Source of the DNA: Halodesulfovibrio sp.
Lineage (GTDB): Bacteria > Desulfobacterota > Desulfovibrionia > Desulfovibrionales > Desulfovibrionaceae
Direction: 5' to 3'
Length of the DNA stretch: 33,552 nt
Assembly (NCBI GenBank): GCA_003252375.1
Contig: QKEJ01000142.1
Coordinates: forward strand, 1 to 33,552
Position 1 is the first letter of the stretch. Every line of letters starts with the position of its first letter. Position numbers and translations under genes: made by a program. The notes beneath the pieces are model-generated. The model saw nothing but the letters and a program-made list of their open reading frames with translations, was not told the origin of the DNA and searched no databases. This document shows, piece by piece, positions 25,799 to 33,501 of the stretch.

Positions 25799-25846
25799 CA
25801 CACGAACAGGCGGCGGGAGAGCATTCTCCCGCCGCCTGTTCGTGTG
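25799..25846. terminator. 22-bp perfect hairpin between convergent genes
   Basis: The arms at 25799-25820 and 25825-25846 are perfectly complementary over 22 bp and close a GCAT loop. It sits between the diguanylate cyclase (+) and the Crp/Fnr gene (-) and could stop transcription from both sides. No T-tract flanks it on either strand. Confidence 0.6.
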
Positions 25847-25864
25847 TGGTGGGCACGGGACGGG

Positions 25865-26557
25865 CTACGCCACCATCTCGCGCAGGCGCGCTTCATCAAG
25901 AATATGGTATACGCCGCGCTTCTCGCGGTGGAGGATGCCGGACCGGGTCAGATCGTTCAGCAGGGTGGAAATGGTCTGGCGGGTGGCGCCAAGGTGCTGG
26001 GCCAGCAGTTCCCCTGTCATGTTCAGGTGCACCACGCGGCGTCCTTCCTCGCTCTGGGCGGTATCAAGCAGGAAGACCGCAAGCCGGGCCGTGGAATCGC
26101 GGAACACCAGCCCGTCGATGATGCCGAAGGCGTTCTTCAGGATGCCGCCGAGCACGCGGACCATGGTCTGGGTGAACTGGGGTACGTCCATCATGCGCGT
26201 GTGGAAGGTGGCAATGTCCGTCAGCAGGAGGGTGCAGTCGCTCATGGCCTGTACATAGGCCCCCGTGTGGCTTGTGTAGATGTCGCCGGGTTCGAGGATG
26301 GCGATGGTGAACTCCTTGTCTCCGTAGGCAAGGTAGACACGTACGCGGCCGGTCTGCACGATGAAGACGAAGTTGCTGTGCGACGGTGCGGAGGGCACCG
26401 GTACATGCAGGGCTTCCGGCGTGTCGGAATCCTCCGTCAGGTCGGGCTGGAACAGCAGGGCGTTGCGGGGAAAGGTCCGGTACCGGAAGGCGCTGCGCAG
26501 TTCGGCAAATTCCGGCTTGGCCATTTCCTCCAGCAGGTTCATGGAGGTGAATTTCAT
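25865..26557 (-). CDS. Crp/Fnr-family transcriptional regulator
   Basis: One-component regulator, 230 residues. A cyclic-nucleotide-type sensor barrel (about 25-130, with VFIVQTGRVRVYLAYGDKEF) is followed by a long dimer helix and a winged helix (GELLAQHLGATRQTISTLLNDL). The start is set at 26557 (MKFTSMNLLEEM) because AGGAG lies eight bases upstream; two further upstream in-frame ATGs lack a site. It has only one Cys, so it is not an iron-sulfur Fnr, and it lacks a recognisable CooA haem signature. The effector is unknown. It stands alone between two terminator-like hairpins. Confidence 0.88.
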   Translation of the reverse strand: MKFTSMNLLEEMAKPEFAELRSAFRYRTFPRNALLFQPDLTEDSDTPEALHVPVPSAPSHSNFVFIVQTGRVRVYLAYGDKEFTIAILEPGDIYTSHTGAYVQAMSDCTLLLTDIATFHTRMMDVPQFTQTMVRVLGGILKNAFGIIDGLVFRDSTARLAVFLLDTAQSEEGRRVVHLNMTGELLAQHLGATRQTISTLLNDLTRSGILHREKRGVYHILDEARLREMVA

Positions 26558-26633
26558 GGGATTGCTCCTGATTCCCCGCATCATACAGAAGCCGCCATGG
26601 AGAGCAACCGCTCACCCGCAGGAGAAGGGGCGG

Positions 26634-26671
26634 AAAAACAGCCGCCCGGCCGTGGGATATCGGCCGGGCGG
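26634..26671 (-). terminator. Terminator of the OlsF-like gene (minus strand)
   Basis: A perfect 11-bp stem (26642-26652 with 26661-26671) closes an 8-nt loop. On the minus strand it is followed by CTGTTTTT. It separates the acyltransferase gene from the Crp/Fnr gene downstream. Confidence 0.8.
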
Positions 26672-26716
26672 GGGCATACCGGAGGGGGTTGTCTCCGGCA
26701 CGGCAGAGGAGGAGGC

Positions 26717-28522
26717 TTACTGGGAATGTGCGTGCTGCTCCTTGAAGGCGGCGGCAGCCGCCTTGCCCATGTAGCGCCCGAGCATGTTTGCGGGAGCGTC
26801 CATCAGGTCTATGAGCAGGAAGGCGTCGAGCGTGCCGAAGGTGCTGTCCACGTGGAAGGCCCCGATCTTGCCGCCGAGCTTGAGATAGTGCTTGAAGAGA
26901 ATGGGCAGGCTGCGCCCGTCCTCCATGTCCTTGATGAGTCCGTTGAGCCCCGGGAAGCTCAGCCGTGAGATGTCGATGTCTTCGGTGACACCCTTGGGGT
27001 TTTTCAGTTTTGGGAGCTTGCGGCCAGTGACCAGCGCGGCCAGCTCGGAATCGGTGTGGTGGGTGTTCAGGTAGCGAACCGTGGTGGCCAGCGTATAGGG
27101 GCTGAACACCAGCGGCAGGCTGCACGGGCCGAAGAGGTACCGCAGGCCGGGGCGGCGCAGCACGTATTGCCCGATGCCCTTCCAGAGCAGCATCAGGGGG
27201 TTGTAGTCGCGCTGGTAGTCGGGGTGCACGATGGCCCGGCCCAGTTCCACGGAATTGCCGAAGGTGCTGAAGAATTCCTTTTTGAACTTGAACAGGCTGG
27301 AGCAGTAGAGGCCCTTGGAGCCGCTGGTATGGGTGATCCTGTCCACCTGTCCGAGGCGGTAGGCGCCGGCAATCTGTCTGTCGGCATCGTTCCACAGGAT
27401 GATGTGGTCGTATTCGTAGTCAAAGGGATCCAGATCCAGATCCCGTCCGGATCCTTCTCCCACGGGGCGGAAGGTGGCTTCCCGGAGGCGGCCGAGTTCA
27501 TGCAGCATGTTGGGCATCTGAAAGGCTCGGGCCTCGAAGACCGTGTAGCCGTTCTCGCGCAGCAGCACCTGCTCTTCGGGCAGCTCGTCCAGCTCGATGA
27601 GCAGGCTCGCCTTGGGGCGGGGCAGGGCTATGGGCATGGGCTCCGGGGCCTTGCGCACAAAGGGCAGCGGGAAGATGCGGCGCTGGTCCTGCTGGCGCAG
27701 CGCATAACTGCGCACGCGCAGGTAGTTGGTAATGTCGTCCTCGGAGGCCAGTCCGTTGGGCCCGTTCAGCACCGAGGCGGGGATGATGCGGCCCACGCTC
27801 AGCTTGATGGACTTGCCGCGCTTCTTCAGGAGTTCGCGCGGCAGCAGGGCCGTGCGGGCCATGGGATGCATCAGGCCCATGAGGTTGAACATGAGGCTGT
27901 TGCGTCCGTGGAAGTAGAGGGGCAGCACGTCGGCGCCCGTTTTCCGGATGATGCGGGCCACGTTGCGGTTCCACTGCGGGTCCATGATGCCCCGGTGGGC
28001 GGGCTGCAGGTGCGAGACTTCGCCGGACGGGAATACCGCCAGGCTGCCGCCGCCCTCCACGTGGCTGATGGCGGTGCGCAGCCCCTTGATGTTCTTGCTG
28101 CGCGCTTCGCGGGTGTTGAAGGGGTCCACATCAATGACGGTGCTTTTCAGTTCCGGGATGATGCCGAGCAGAAAATTCGCCAGAAACTGCATGTCGGGCC
28201 GTACCGGCAGCAGGGTGGCCATGAGGACCAGCCCCTCCAGCGCGCCGAACGGGTGGTTGGAAACCACCACAAGGGGGCCGCTGCGGGGAATGCTGTCAAA
28301 CCCTTCTCCCTTCAGCTTGACGCGCACGTCAAGAATGTCCAGGGCTTCGCGGGCAAAATCAAGCGGATTGGAGCGCTGCGTCATGCCGCCGTACATGGTG
28401 AACAGGCGGTGGAGCTTGGAAATGTGCAGCAGGGGGGTCTTGATGGGCGTCAGCACCCGCTTGAGTCCCGGGGGAATGAAATCAAGGGTCAGTTCATTCG
28501 TCTGAAGAACCTGATCCAGCAT
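26717..28522 (-). CDS. Two-domain acyltransferase, OlsF-like (ornithine lipid synthesis)
   Basis: 601 residues with two fused acyltransferase domains. The N-terminal part (about 60-290) is a PlsC/lysophospholipid-type O-acyltransferase with SNHPFGALEG (H90, E96) and FPSGEVSH (164-171). The C-terminal part (about 310-560) resembles the OlsB-type N-acyltransferase fold (EARAFQMPN, VELGRAIVHPDYQRDYNPL). This order matches bifunctional OlsF, which makes ornithine lipid from ornithine and two acyl chains, giving a phosphate-free membrane lipid. Such proteins are often mislabelled hemolysin or GNAT. The minus-strand start is supported by GAGGT 8 bases upstream of the ATG. Substrate is inferred from architecture only. 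Confidence 0.72.
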   Translation of the reverse strand: MLDQVLQTNELTLDFIPPGLKRVLTPIKTPLLHISKLHRLFTMYGGMTQRSNPLDFAREALDILDVRVKLKGEGFDSIPRSGPLVVVSNHPFGALEGLVLMATLLPVRPDMQFLANFLLGIIPELKSTVIDVDPFNTREARSKNIKGLRTAISHVEGGGSLAVFPSGEVSHLQPAHRGIMDPQWNRNVARIIRKTGADVLPLYFHGRNSLMFNLMGLMHPMARTALLPRELLKKRGKSIKLSVGRIIPASVLNGPNGLASEDDITNYLRVRSYALRQQDQRRIFPLPFVRKAPEPMPIALPRPKASLLIELDELPEEQVLLRENGYTVFEARAFQMPNMLHELGRLREATFRPVGEGSGRDLDLDPFDYEYDHIILWNDADRQIAGAYRLGQVDRITHTSGSKGLYCSSLFKFKKEFFSTFGNSVELGRAIVHPDYQRDYNPLMLLWKGIGQYVLRRPGLRYLFGPCSLPLVFSPYTLATTVRYLNTHHTDSELAALVTGRKLPKLKNPKGVTEDIDISRLSFPGLNGLIKDMEDGRSLPILFKHYLKLGGKIGAFHVDSTFGTLDAFLLIDLMDAPANMLGRYMGKAAAAAFKEQHAHSQ

Positions 28523-28765
28523 ACGGTGTACCTCGTAACGACAGGGTTGAGTTGGCGGGCCCGGCGGCCCCGTTACGAGTTGTGTAGGGTGTCAATGTGG
28601 TTGTTCCGTGAAGGGGGCGTTACAGTTTCAAGGCACCGGGACCTCGGGGGCAAACGTCACGCAACCGAGCGTGATGCGTAACGGTGTCGCCATGTTCGGG
28701 TGCGGGTTCCGTGGCATAGGCATGGACCATCGGAATCACCTTACCATCCCAGCGAGGAGAAGCTC
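28523..28765. promoter_or_regulatory. Divergent intergenic region with CGTAACG repeats
   Basis: Between the divergent acyltransferase (-) and dksA-like (+) genes. CTCGTAACG (28532-28540) and CGTTACGAG (28571-28579) are 9-base inverted arms. A further CGTAACG lies at 28677-28683 and a near copy CGTTACA at 28618-28624. A hairpin TCACGC/GCGTGA (28657-28674) abuts the last copy. They could be sites of a shared regulator; none is known to me. Confidence 0.4.
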
Positions 28766-29143
28766 ATGACCGACAGTCAGCGACGTGAAATTGAACGCCA
28801 TCTGGAAGATTCGCTTGCCGCTCTGAGACGTCAGGCCCTGACCGGGTCCGATCAGGACATGTATTGTGCCGATGAAAACGAATTTGCCTCCCGGCTGAGC
28901 GAGATGCGCATGAGCGTGACCCTGCAGGCGCGCATCAGCAAGCAGATCCGGCTTGTGGAAGAGGCGCTGCGCAGGCTTGATGTGGCGGACTTCGGCACCT
29001 GCGACGAGTGCGGGGAGGACATCCCCGTGCAGCGGTTGAAGGTGAACCCCACCACAAGGCTGTGCGTGCATTGCCAGCAGGAAGTGGAAAACGCGCCGCA
29101 CGGAGCGGGCACCTTGGACATGACATTCGGCCTGAGCGCGTAG
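28766..29143 (+). CDS. DksA/TraR-family zinc-finger protein
   Basis: 125 residues: an N-terminal helical hairpin (about 1-75, with the tip region DENEFASRLSE) and a four-Cys zinc finger, C79/C82 and C100/C103 (CDECGEDIPVQRL, LCVHC). Proteins of this family enter the RNA polymerase secondary channel and modulate transcription, often with ppGpp. The start at 28766 follows GCGAGGAG; an upstream in-frame GTG or ATG would add unrelated residues. It is shorter than E. coli DksA (151), so it may be a paralogue rather than DksA itself. Confidence 0.88.
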   Translation: MTDSQRREIERHLEDSLAALRRQALTGSDQDMYCADENEFASRLSEMRMSVTLQARISKQIRLVEEALRRLDVADFGTCDECGEDIPVQRLKVNPTTRLCVHCQQEVENAPHGAGTLDMTFGLSA

Positions 29144-29158
29144 CTTCAGGCTTTTTTT
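29130..29158 (+). terminator. Terminator overlapping the dksA-like stop codon
   Basis: GCCTGA (29130-29135) pairs with TCAGGC (29146-29151), followed by seven T. The stop codon (29141-29143) lies in the loop, so translation to the end could interfere with hairpin formation. Confidence 0.75.
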
Positions 29159-29174
29159 ACGCCTTCCGGCACCA

Positions 29175-29224
29175 GCAAGGCCCCGCAGGTTCCATGCGCA
29201 CGCGCATGGGGTGTGGGGCCTTGC
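29175..29224. other. Long two-part hairpin, possible structured RNA
   Basis: Outer arms of 10 bp (29175-29184 with 29215-29224) and inner arms of 8 bp (29192-29199 with 29202-29209) stack into one 50-nt stem-loop. It has no T-tract and follows a complete terminator, so it is not needed to end the dksA-like transcript. It could belong to the leader of the next gene. Confidence 0.45.
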
Positions 29225-29369
29225 CGTGTTTCCGGGGCGGGCGGCGCATCATATTACCATTGTGCTAACGCGCACCTGCCTGTATGCATGCTCCAGCAAG
29301 CGGGCAGGCGGTTGCCCCTGCATGACGTCCCCTGTATCAGGGAACCCGCACCTCAACAGGACATTGTAC

Positions 29370-30698
29370 GTGGCATCAAAGAAAGCTCTTCTCCCCCCGG
29401 CGCGTGCCGTGGCTCTGGAATGCGTGAACGACATTCTCGAACACGGACACGATCTGCAGGCCGTTCTGGACGGCAAACTGCGCGGCGTGCGCATCTCCAT
29501 GCCCGACGCCGCCCTGTGCACGGAACTGGTCTATGGCTACATCCGGCTCCGGGATCGCATCTCGGCCCTGCTGGGACGGTTTCTCAGGGACAGCTCCAAG
29601 CTGCCCCCCAAGAGCCGCATAGCACTCGGTCTGGCCGCGTACGAAATGCTCTTTCTGGACCGCATTCCCGTGTACGCCTCGGTGGACTGGTGCGTGCAGT
29701 ACATCAAGCGTCAGTTCTCCCAGGGATTGGGCAAGCTGGCCAATGCGGTGCTGCGCAATCTGGACCGCATGGGGGCAGCGGCGCATGCCATGGACGAGGT
29801 CACTGCGGGCATGGACCGCGTCGACCAGCTCGCCGTGTGGTACTCCTGTCCGGCGTGGATCGTACGCATGTGGCTGGAGGCGTATGGCGAGGAACAGACT
29901 CTGGTCTATCTGCGGGCGGGCATATCCTCCGCTCCCGTGGGGCTGCGCGTGAATCGTCGGAAGGAAGGGGCGGACGCCCTTGTCGAGGAGCTTGCGGGTC
30001 ATCCCGACTGTCTCGCCCGGGAAGGGTACGCGTTGCTGTTTCCTGCGGGCGCTGCCCCGGTGGGCATGAAGTCCATGCTTGCGGAGGGACAGCTGACCCG
30101 TCAGTCGCTGGCTTCGCAGGAAGTGCTTGCCGTCATGGAGCCGCAGGCATGGCAGGGACCGGTCTGGGACTGCTGCTGTGGCCGGGGAGGCAAGACGACG
30201 GCCCTGCTGGAGGCCGGGGTGCCGGTGCGCTATGTCAGTGATACATCGCGGGAACGTCTTCGCGGCATGCGTGAGGAACTGGAGCGTCTGGGGCTGGAGC
30301 CGCCCTTTTCCCTGCTGCGGTCCGCAGCCGAGCCCGTGGCTGCCGAGGTGTGGGAAGAACTGGGAGCCGTCAGCTTCCGGACCATCCTTGCCGACGTGCC
30401 CTGTTCCGGGCTGGGAACCCTGTCCCGGCGTCCGGACGCCCGGTATCACCGGACGGAGGAGGGGGTCCGCGGGCTTGTGGAAACGCAGGCCGCCATTCTG
30501 GACAATGCCTACGCCCATCTGGAGGCCGGGGGCAGGCTGATCTACATCACCTGTACCGTCAACCCGGACGAGAACGAACGGCAGATCGCCGCCTTCCTGG
30601 CCCGTACGGAAGGAGCCGAATGCCGGCGCGAATGGCACACCCCGTCTGATTCGCCGTACATGGAATTCTTCTACGCCGCCGAGTTGCGTCGCCGTTAG
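29370..30698 (+). CDS. RsmB/NOP2-family rRNA m5C methyltransferase
   Basis: 442 residues: an N-terminal NusB-like RNA-binding domain (about 1-145) and a C-terminal SAM methyltransferase. Motif IV DVPCSGLGTLSRRPDAR and the catalytic Cys of YITCTVNPDENE (motif VI) are clear, so 5-methylcytosine formation in 16S rRNA is likely. SAM motif I reads DCCCGRGGKT, where the family usually has D-x-CAAPGGKT; the AP to GR change is unusual. The start GTG 29370 is chosen because AGGA lies nine bases upstream and the product then begins VASKKALLPPARAVAL. ATG 29322 is possible but has no ribosome site. Confidence 0.85.
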   Translation: MASKKALLPPARAVALECVNDILEHGHDLQAVLDGKLRGVRISMPDAALCTELVYGYIRLRDRISALLGRFLRDSSKLPPKSRIALGLAAYEMLFLDRIPVYASVDWCVQYIKRQFSQGLGKLANAVLRNLDRMGAAAHAMDEVTAGMDRVDQLAVWYSCPAWIVRMWLEAYGEEQTLVYLRAGISSAPVGLRVNRRKEGADALVEELAGHPDCLAREGYALLFPAGAAPVGMKSMLAEGQLTRQSLASQEVLAVMEPQAWQGPVWDCCCGRGGKTTALLEAGVPVRYVSDTSRERLRGMREELERLGLEPPFSLLRSAAEPVAAEVWEELGAVSFRTILADVPCSGLGTLSRRPDARYHRTEEGVRGLVETQAAILDNAYAHLEAGGRLIYITCTVNPDENERQIAAFLARTEGAECRREWHTPSDSPYMEFFYAAELRRR

Positions 30699-30705
30699 GC
30701 CCGCA

Positions 30706-30731
30706 TGAAAAACGGGCCCCGCAGGGCCCGT
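30706..30731 (-). terminator. Bidirectional terminator between two methyltransferase genes
   Basis: ACGGGCCC (30712-30719) pairs with GGGCCCGT (30724-30731) over 8 bp with loop CGCA. On the minus strand TTTTT follows, so it mainly serves the TrmH-family gene. Confidence 0.75.
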
Positions 30732-30756
30732 CCGGTGATTGATGCGCGGTGCGCCG

Positions 30757-31515
30757 CTAGGAACGGCTGCGTGCGATGAACTGCGAAAGGATCATGGCGC
30801 CAGCCTGAGCCACGTTCAGCGAGTCGAAATCGTTCTGCATGGGAATGGTCAGCGAGACGTCAATGCGTTTGCCCACGTTGGGGCGAATGCCCTTGTCCTC
30901 GTTGCCCAGCACCAGCACGGCCGGGGTGTGCAGCTTGGCTGTGTACAGGTCCTCGGCATTGTCTCCCATGTAGGCCCCATAGACGAAATATCCCAGATCC
31001 TTGGCCCGCTCCAGCGTGCGGGAGATGTTGGTGGCCTTGGCCACGGGCAGCTTGGAGAGCGCTCCGGCCGAGGCCTTGGCTGCGGCTGCGCCGAGGAACG
31101 ATGCGTTGTGCTTGGGCACGATGATGCCGCCACCGCCGATGCCGTAGAGTGTGCGGGCCAGCGTGCCTGCATTGCCGGGATCCTGTATCTGATCAAGCAC
31201 AAGAATCAACGGCAGGTGCGCAGTGAGCCCCTGCTCCAGAACGGTATCCTCGTCCAGGAAACCGGCGTTGAAGATCTTGCCGATCACGCCCTGATGGTTG
31301 CCGGAGAAGAGCTTGTCCAGCACCTCGTTCTGCACGAACATGAAGCGTATTTTGTTCTTCTTGCAAAGTTCCGTAATGATATTGATATCATGTCCGGTCT
31401 TTCCCTTGCGGATGAGCACGGAATCGACCTGGCTTGGGTCAAGCTTCAGGCGTTCGGTAACGGGTTTGGTCCCCGGCAGTATTCCTTCGGTATGCGTGTC
31501 GTTTTCGGGCCGCAT
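30757..31515 (-). CDS. TrmH/SpoU-family RNA 2'-O-methyltransferase (RlmB-like)
   Basis: 252 residues, with the SPOUT knot motifs in order: LILVLDQIQDPGNAGTLART (motif 1), AVLVLGNEDKGIRP (motif 2) and IPMQNDFDSLNVAQAGAMIL (motif 3). An N-terminal SpoU substrate-binding domain with HQGVIG precedes them. The size and motifs fit 23S rRNA Gm2251 methyltransferase, although tRNA or other rRNA targets cannot be excluded. The start is set at 31515 (MRPENDTH) because AGGAA lies seven bases upstream; the longer open frame upstream is not family-like. Confidence 0.88.
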   Translation of the reverse strand: MRPENDTHTEGILPGTKPVTERLKLDPSQVDSVLIRKGKTGHDINIITELCKKNKIRFMFVQNEVLDKLFSGNHQGVIGKIFNAGFLDEDTVLEQGLTAHLPLILVLDQIQDPGNAGTLARTLYGIGGGGIIVPKHNASFLGAAAAKASAGALSKLPVAKATNISRTLERAKDLGYFVYGAYMGDNAEDLYTAKLHTPAVLVLGNEDKGIRPNVGKRIDVSLTIPMQNDFDSLNVAQAGAMILSQFIARSRS

Positions 31516-31679
31516 GGCGTTTCCTGTCTTTGATGTCTTGAAATTATCTAGAAAATGAGCAAAGCTGGGTCGTGTTGCTTTGTCGTCTGCTTTAGGGTAG
31601 TGGCAAAATCCAACGTACGATGCAGATACGCCCCCGTTGATGTCAACGCAAGGGGCCGAACTGCTAAAACGGATTATGC
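31516..31679. promoter_or_regulatory. Divergent promoter region trmH-family gene / mltD
   Basis: Holds a perfect palindrome CGTTGA-TG-TCAACG (31635-31648) about 32 bases before mltD. No confident -35/-10 pair was found for either direction. Confidence 0.3.
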
Positions 31680-33320
31680 ATGAAAAAAATACTTCGATTC
31701 GGCGCAACGCCCGTATGCCTGCTGTGCTTCGCTCTCGTGCTTGCGCTGGGCGCCTGTACGCCAAAGCAACCTGCTCCTGAGCTCGCTCAGTCCACCGAAC
31801 AGGGGGGCGTGTGCGATCCCGCTGCGCAGGGTGCGGATATGACGCCTGACGTGGCGGCCGAAGATGTGGCCAGCCTTGACGAGAACCCCGCAGAGGATGC
31901 CTCGCCCCTCACCAGTGAGGAGCAGGAGGCCCTGAATACCCGCCTTGATATCAATATCGACATGGACGACAGCGATCGTGATGTCGTGGAACAATACTTC
32001 AAGTACTTCACCCACAAGGCCCGCAAGACCTTTGAACGCTATCTTGAACGGGCCGAGCTGTATCTGCCCTATGCCCGTCAGGTCTTCAAGGAGAATGGGC
32101 TGCCGGATGAGGTGGTCTATCTGGCCTTTGTGGAAAGCGGATTCAACCCCAATGCCTATTCCCGCGCCGGTGCGGCCGGGTGCTGGCAGTTCATGCCCTA
32201 CACGGGCCGCAAGTACGGCCTGAAGTATGACTGGTGGATCGACGAACGCCGCGACCCCTTCAAGTCCACGCAGGCGGCTGCCGACTATCTGAACAAGCTG
32301 TATGCCGATTTCGGGGACTGGTATCTGGCCATTGCCGCGTACAATGCCGGCGAAGGCAAGATCGGCCGGGCCATCAAAAATACCGGTGCGGAAAGTTTCT
32401 TCGAGCTGACCCAGAAGAACGGACAGCTCAGCCGCAAGGCGCAACTGCGCAAGGAAACGCGTCACTATGTGCCCAAGTTCCTGGCCGTGGTGAAGATCAT
32501 GCGCAACCTCGAGAAGCTCGGATTCAAGCCTATCGACGAGAGCTGCGCTCTGGAGCTTGAATCCGTGCAGGTCAAGGGCGGCACCGATCTGCTTGCACTG
32601 GCCAACGCCAGCGGCATGGACTGGAAGAAGTTCGCCTCGTTCAATACGGCATTTACCCGGCAGGTCAGCCCGCCGGATCATGAGTCCACCATCTACATGC
32701 CCGCCAAGTATGTGGCGTCCGCAAACGAATTCATTGCTTCCGCCAAGTCCCGTCCCTATGCGGGATGGAAGGTCTACTCCATAAAGTCCGGCGACTCTTG
32801 GTTCCGTATCAGCCGCAAGTTCAATGTGCCGATCACGGTGCTCAAGAGCATCAACAAGAAGTCCAGCAACATGCTGCGCATCGGCCAGCGTGTCATGATT
32901 CCGGGTGGCGGCTCCAGTACGGCTGTTGCCTTGGATAGCTCCCGGAACAAGACCCGGTCCATTGCCCAGAAACGCAGTAACTATCGCGTCCAGACAGGGG
33001 ATACCCTGTACGCCATATCCCGTGAGACCGGCGTCAGCGTGCGTACCCTCATGGAGGCCAACGGGCTGACCTCGCGCTCCATACTCAAAGTGGGGCAGAA
33101 GCTCTATATCCCGGACCATTCCGTTTCCAAGACTGTTGCCTCCCGCAAGCAGGCCGAGGAAGTGAAGAAGTCCATCGTTTACAGCGTGCGCCGAGGGGAA
33201 TCCCTGTGGTCCATCGCTCGCAAGTTCGGCGTGTCCTATCAGGATGTCATGCGCTGGAACCAGATGGACAAGGGCTCGCGTCTGCATCCCGGCGACCGCC
33301 TCAAGCTGTATGTGAACTAG
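31680..33320 (+). CDS. mltD: MltD-like membrane-bound lytic murein transglycosylase with three LysM
   Basis: 546 residues. A lipoprotein signal ends in the lipobox LGAC (Cys26), so the mature protein is membrane-anchored in the periplasm. An acidic linker (residues 30-105) precedes the SLT domain (about 125-240). The catalytic Glu is E152 in FVESGFNPNAYSRAGAAG, with QFMPYTG and AAYNAGEGKIGRAI. Three LysM repeats follow (about 365-409, 434-478, 499-545). It cleaves peptidoglycan between MurNAc and GlcNAc with 1,6-anhydro product formation. The ribosome site before the ATG is weak. A strong terminator follows. Confidence 0.93.
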   Translation: MKKILRFGATPVCLLCFALVLALGACTPKQPAPELAQSTEQGGVCDPAAQGADMTPDVAAEDVASLDENPAEDASPLTSEEQEALNTRLDINIDMDDSDRDVVEQYFKYFTHKARKTFERYLERAELYLPYARQVFKENGLPDEVVYLAFVESGFNPNAYSRAGAAGCWQFMPYTGRKYGLKYDWWIDERRDPFKSTQAAADYLNKLYADFGDWYLAIAAYNAGEGKIGRAIKNTGAESFFELTQKNGQLSRKAQLRKETRHYVPKFLAVVKIMRNLEKLGFKPIDESCALELESVQVKGGTDLLALANASGMDWKKFASFNTAFTRQVSPPDHESTIYMPAKYVASANEFIASAKSRPYAGWKVYSIKSGDSWFRISRKFNVPITVLKSINKKSSNMLRIGQRVMIPGGGSSTAVALDSSRNKTRSIAQKRSNYRVQTGDTLYAISRETGVSVRTLMEANGLTSRSILKVGQKLYIPDHSVSKTVASRKQAEEVKKSIVYSVRRGESLWSIARKFGVSYQDVMRWNQMDKGSRLHPGDRLKLYVN

Positions 33321-33343
33321 CCGCAGAGCAGCCAAGCATGTGT

Positions 33344-33378
33344 CAGAGCCCCGGTTTATCCGGGGCTCTGTTTTTTTT
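33344..33378 (+). terminator. Intrinsic terminator of mltD
   Basis: A perfect 11-bp stem (33344-33354 with 33360-33370) closes a TTTAT loop and is followed by eight T. Confidence 0.95.
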
Positions 33379-33443
33379 GGTAGGCTCATTGTACCGGAAT
33401 TGCAGCGTTTTTCATGAAAAGCGAAAAAGAATGGAAAAAGCCG

Positions 33444-33472
33444 TTGACGGGTGGTCGGGTTTTACGTAGAAC
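33444..33472 (+). promoter_or_regulatory. Sigma-70-like promoter for a gene beyond the window
   Basis: TTGACG (33444-33449), 17 bp, TAGAAC (33467-33472). Transcription would start near 33479 and run out of the window. No gene starts before 33552. Confidence 0.55.
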
Positions 33473-33501
33473 GCCCTTCCCTGCTTCGGAAGGGACCGTT
33501 C
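33469..33501 (+). other. Hairpin at the start of the outgoing transcript
   Basis: CCCTTCC (33474-33480) pairs with GGAAGGG (33488-33494). GAACG (33469-33473) and CGTTC (33497-33501) extend it past a two-base bulge. It overlaps the predicted -10 and start, so it could be a DNA operator or, if transcription begins earlier, a leader structure. Confidence 0.4.

Noticed and set aside
25865-26557. CooA or Fnr identity for the Crp-family regulator
   Set aside because: It lacks the N-terminal cysteine cluster of Fnr and no CooA haem signature could be recognised, so only the superfamily is stated.
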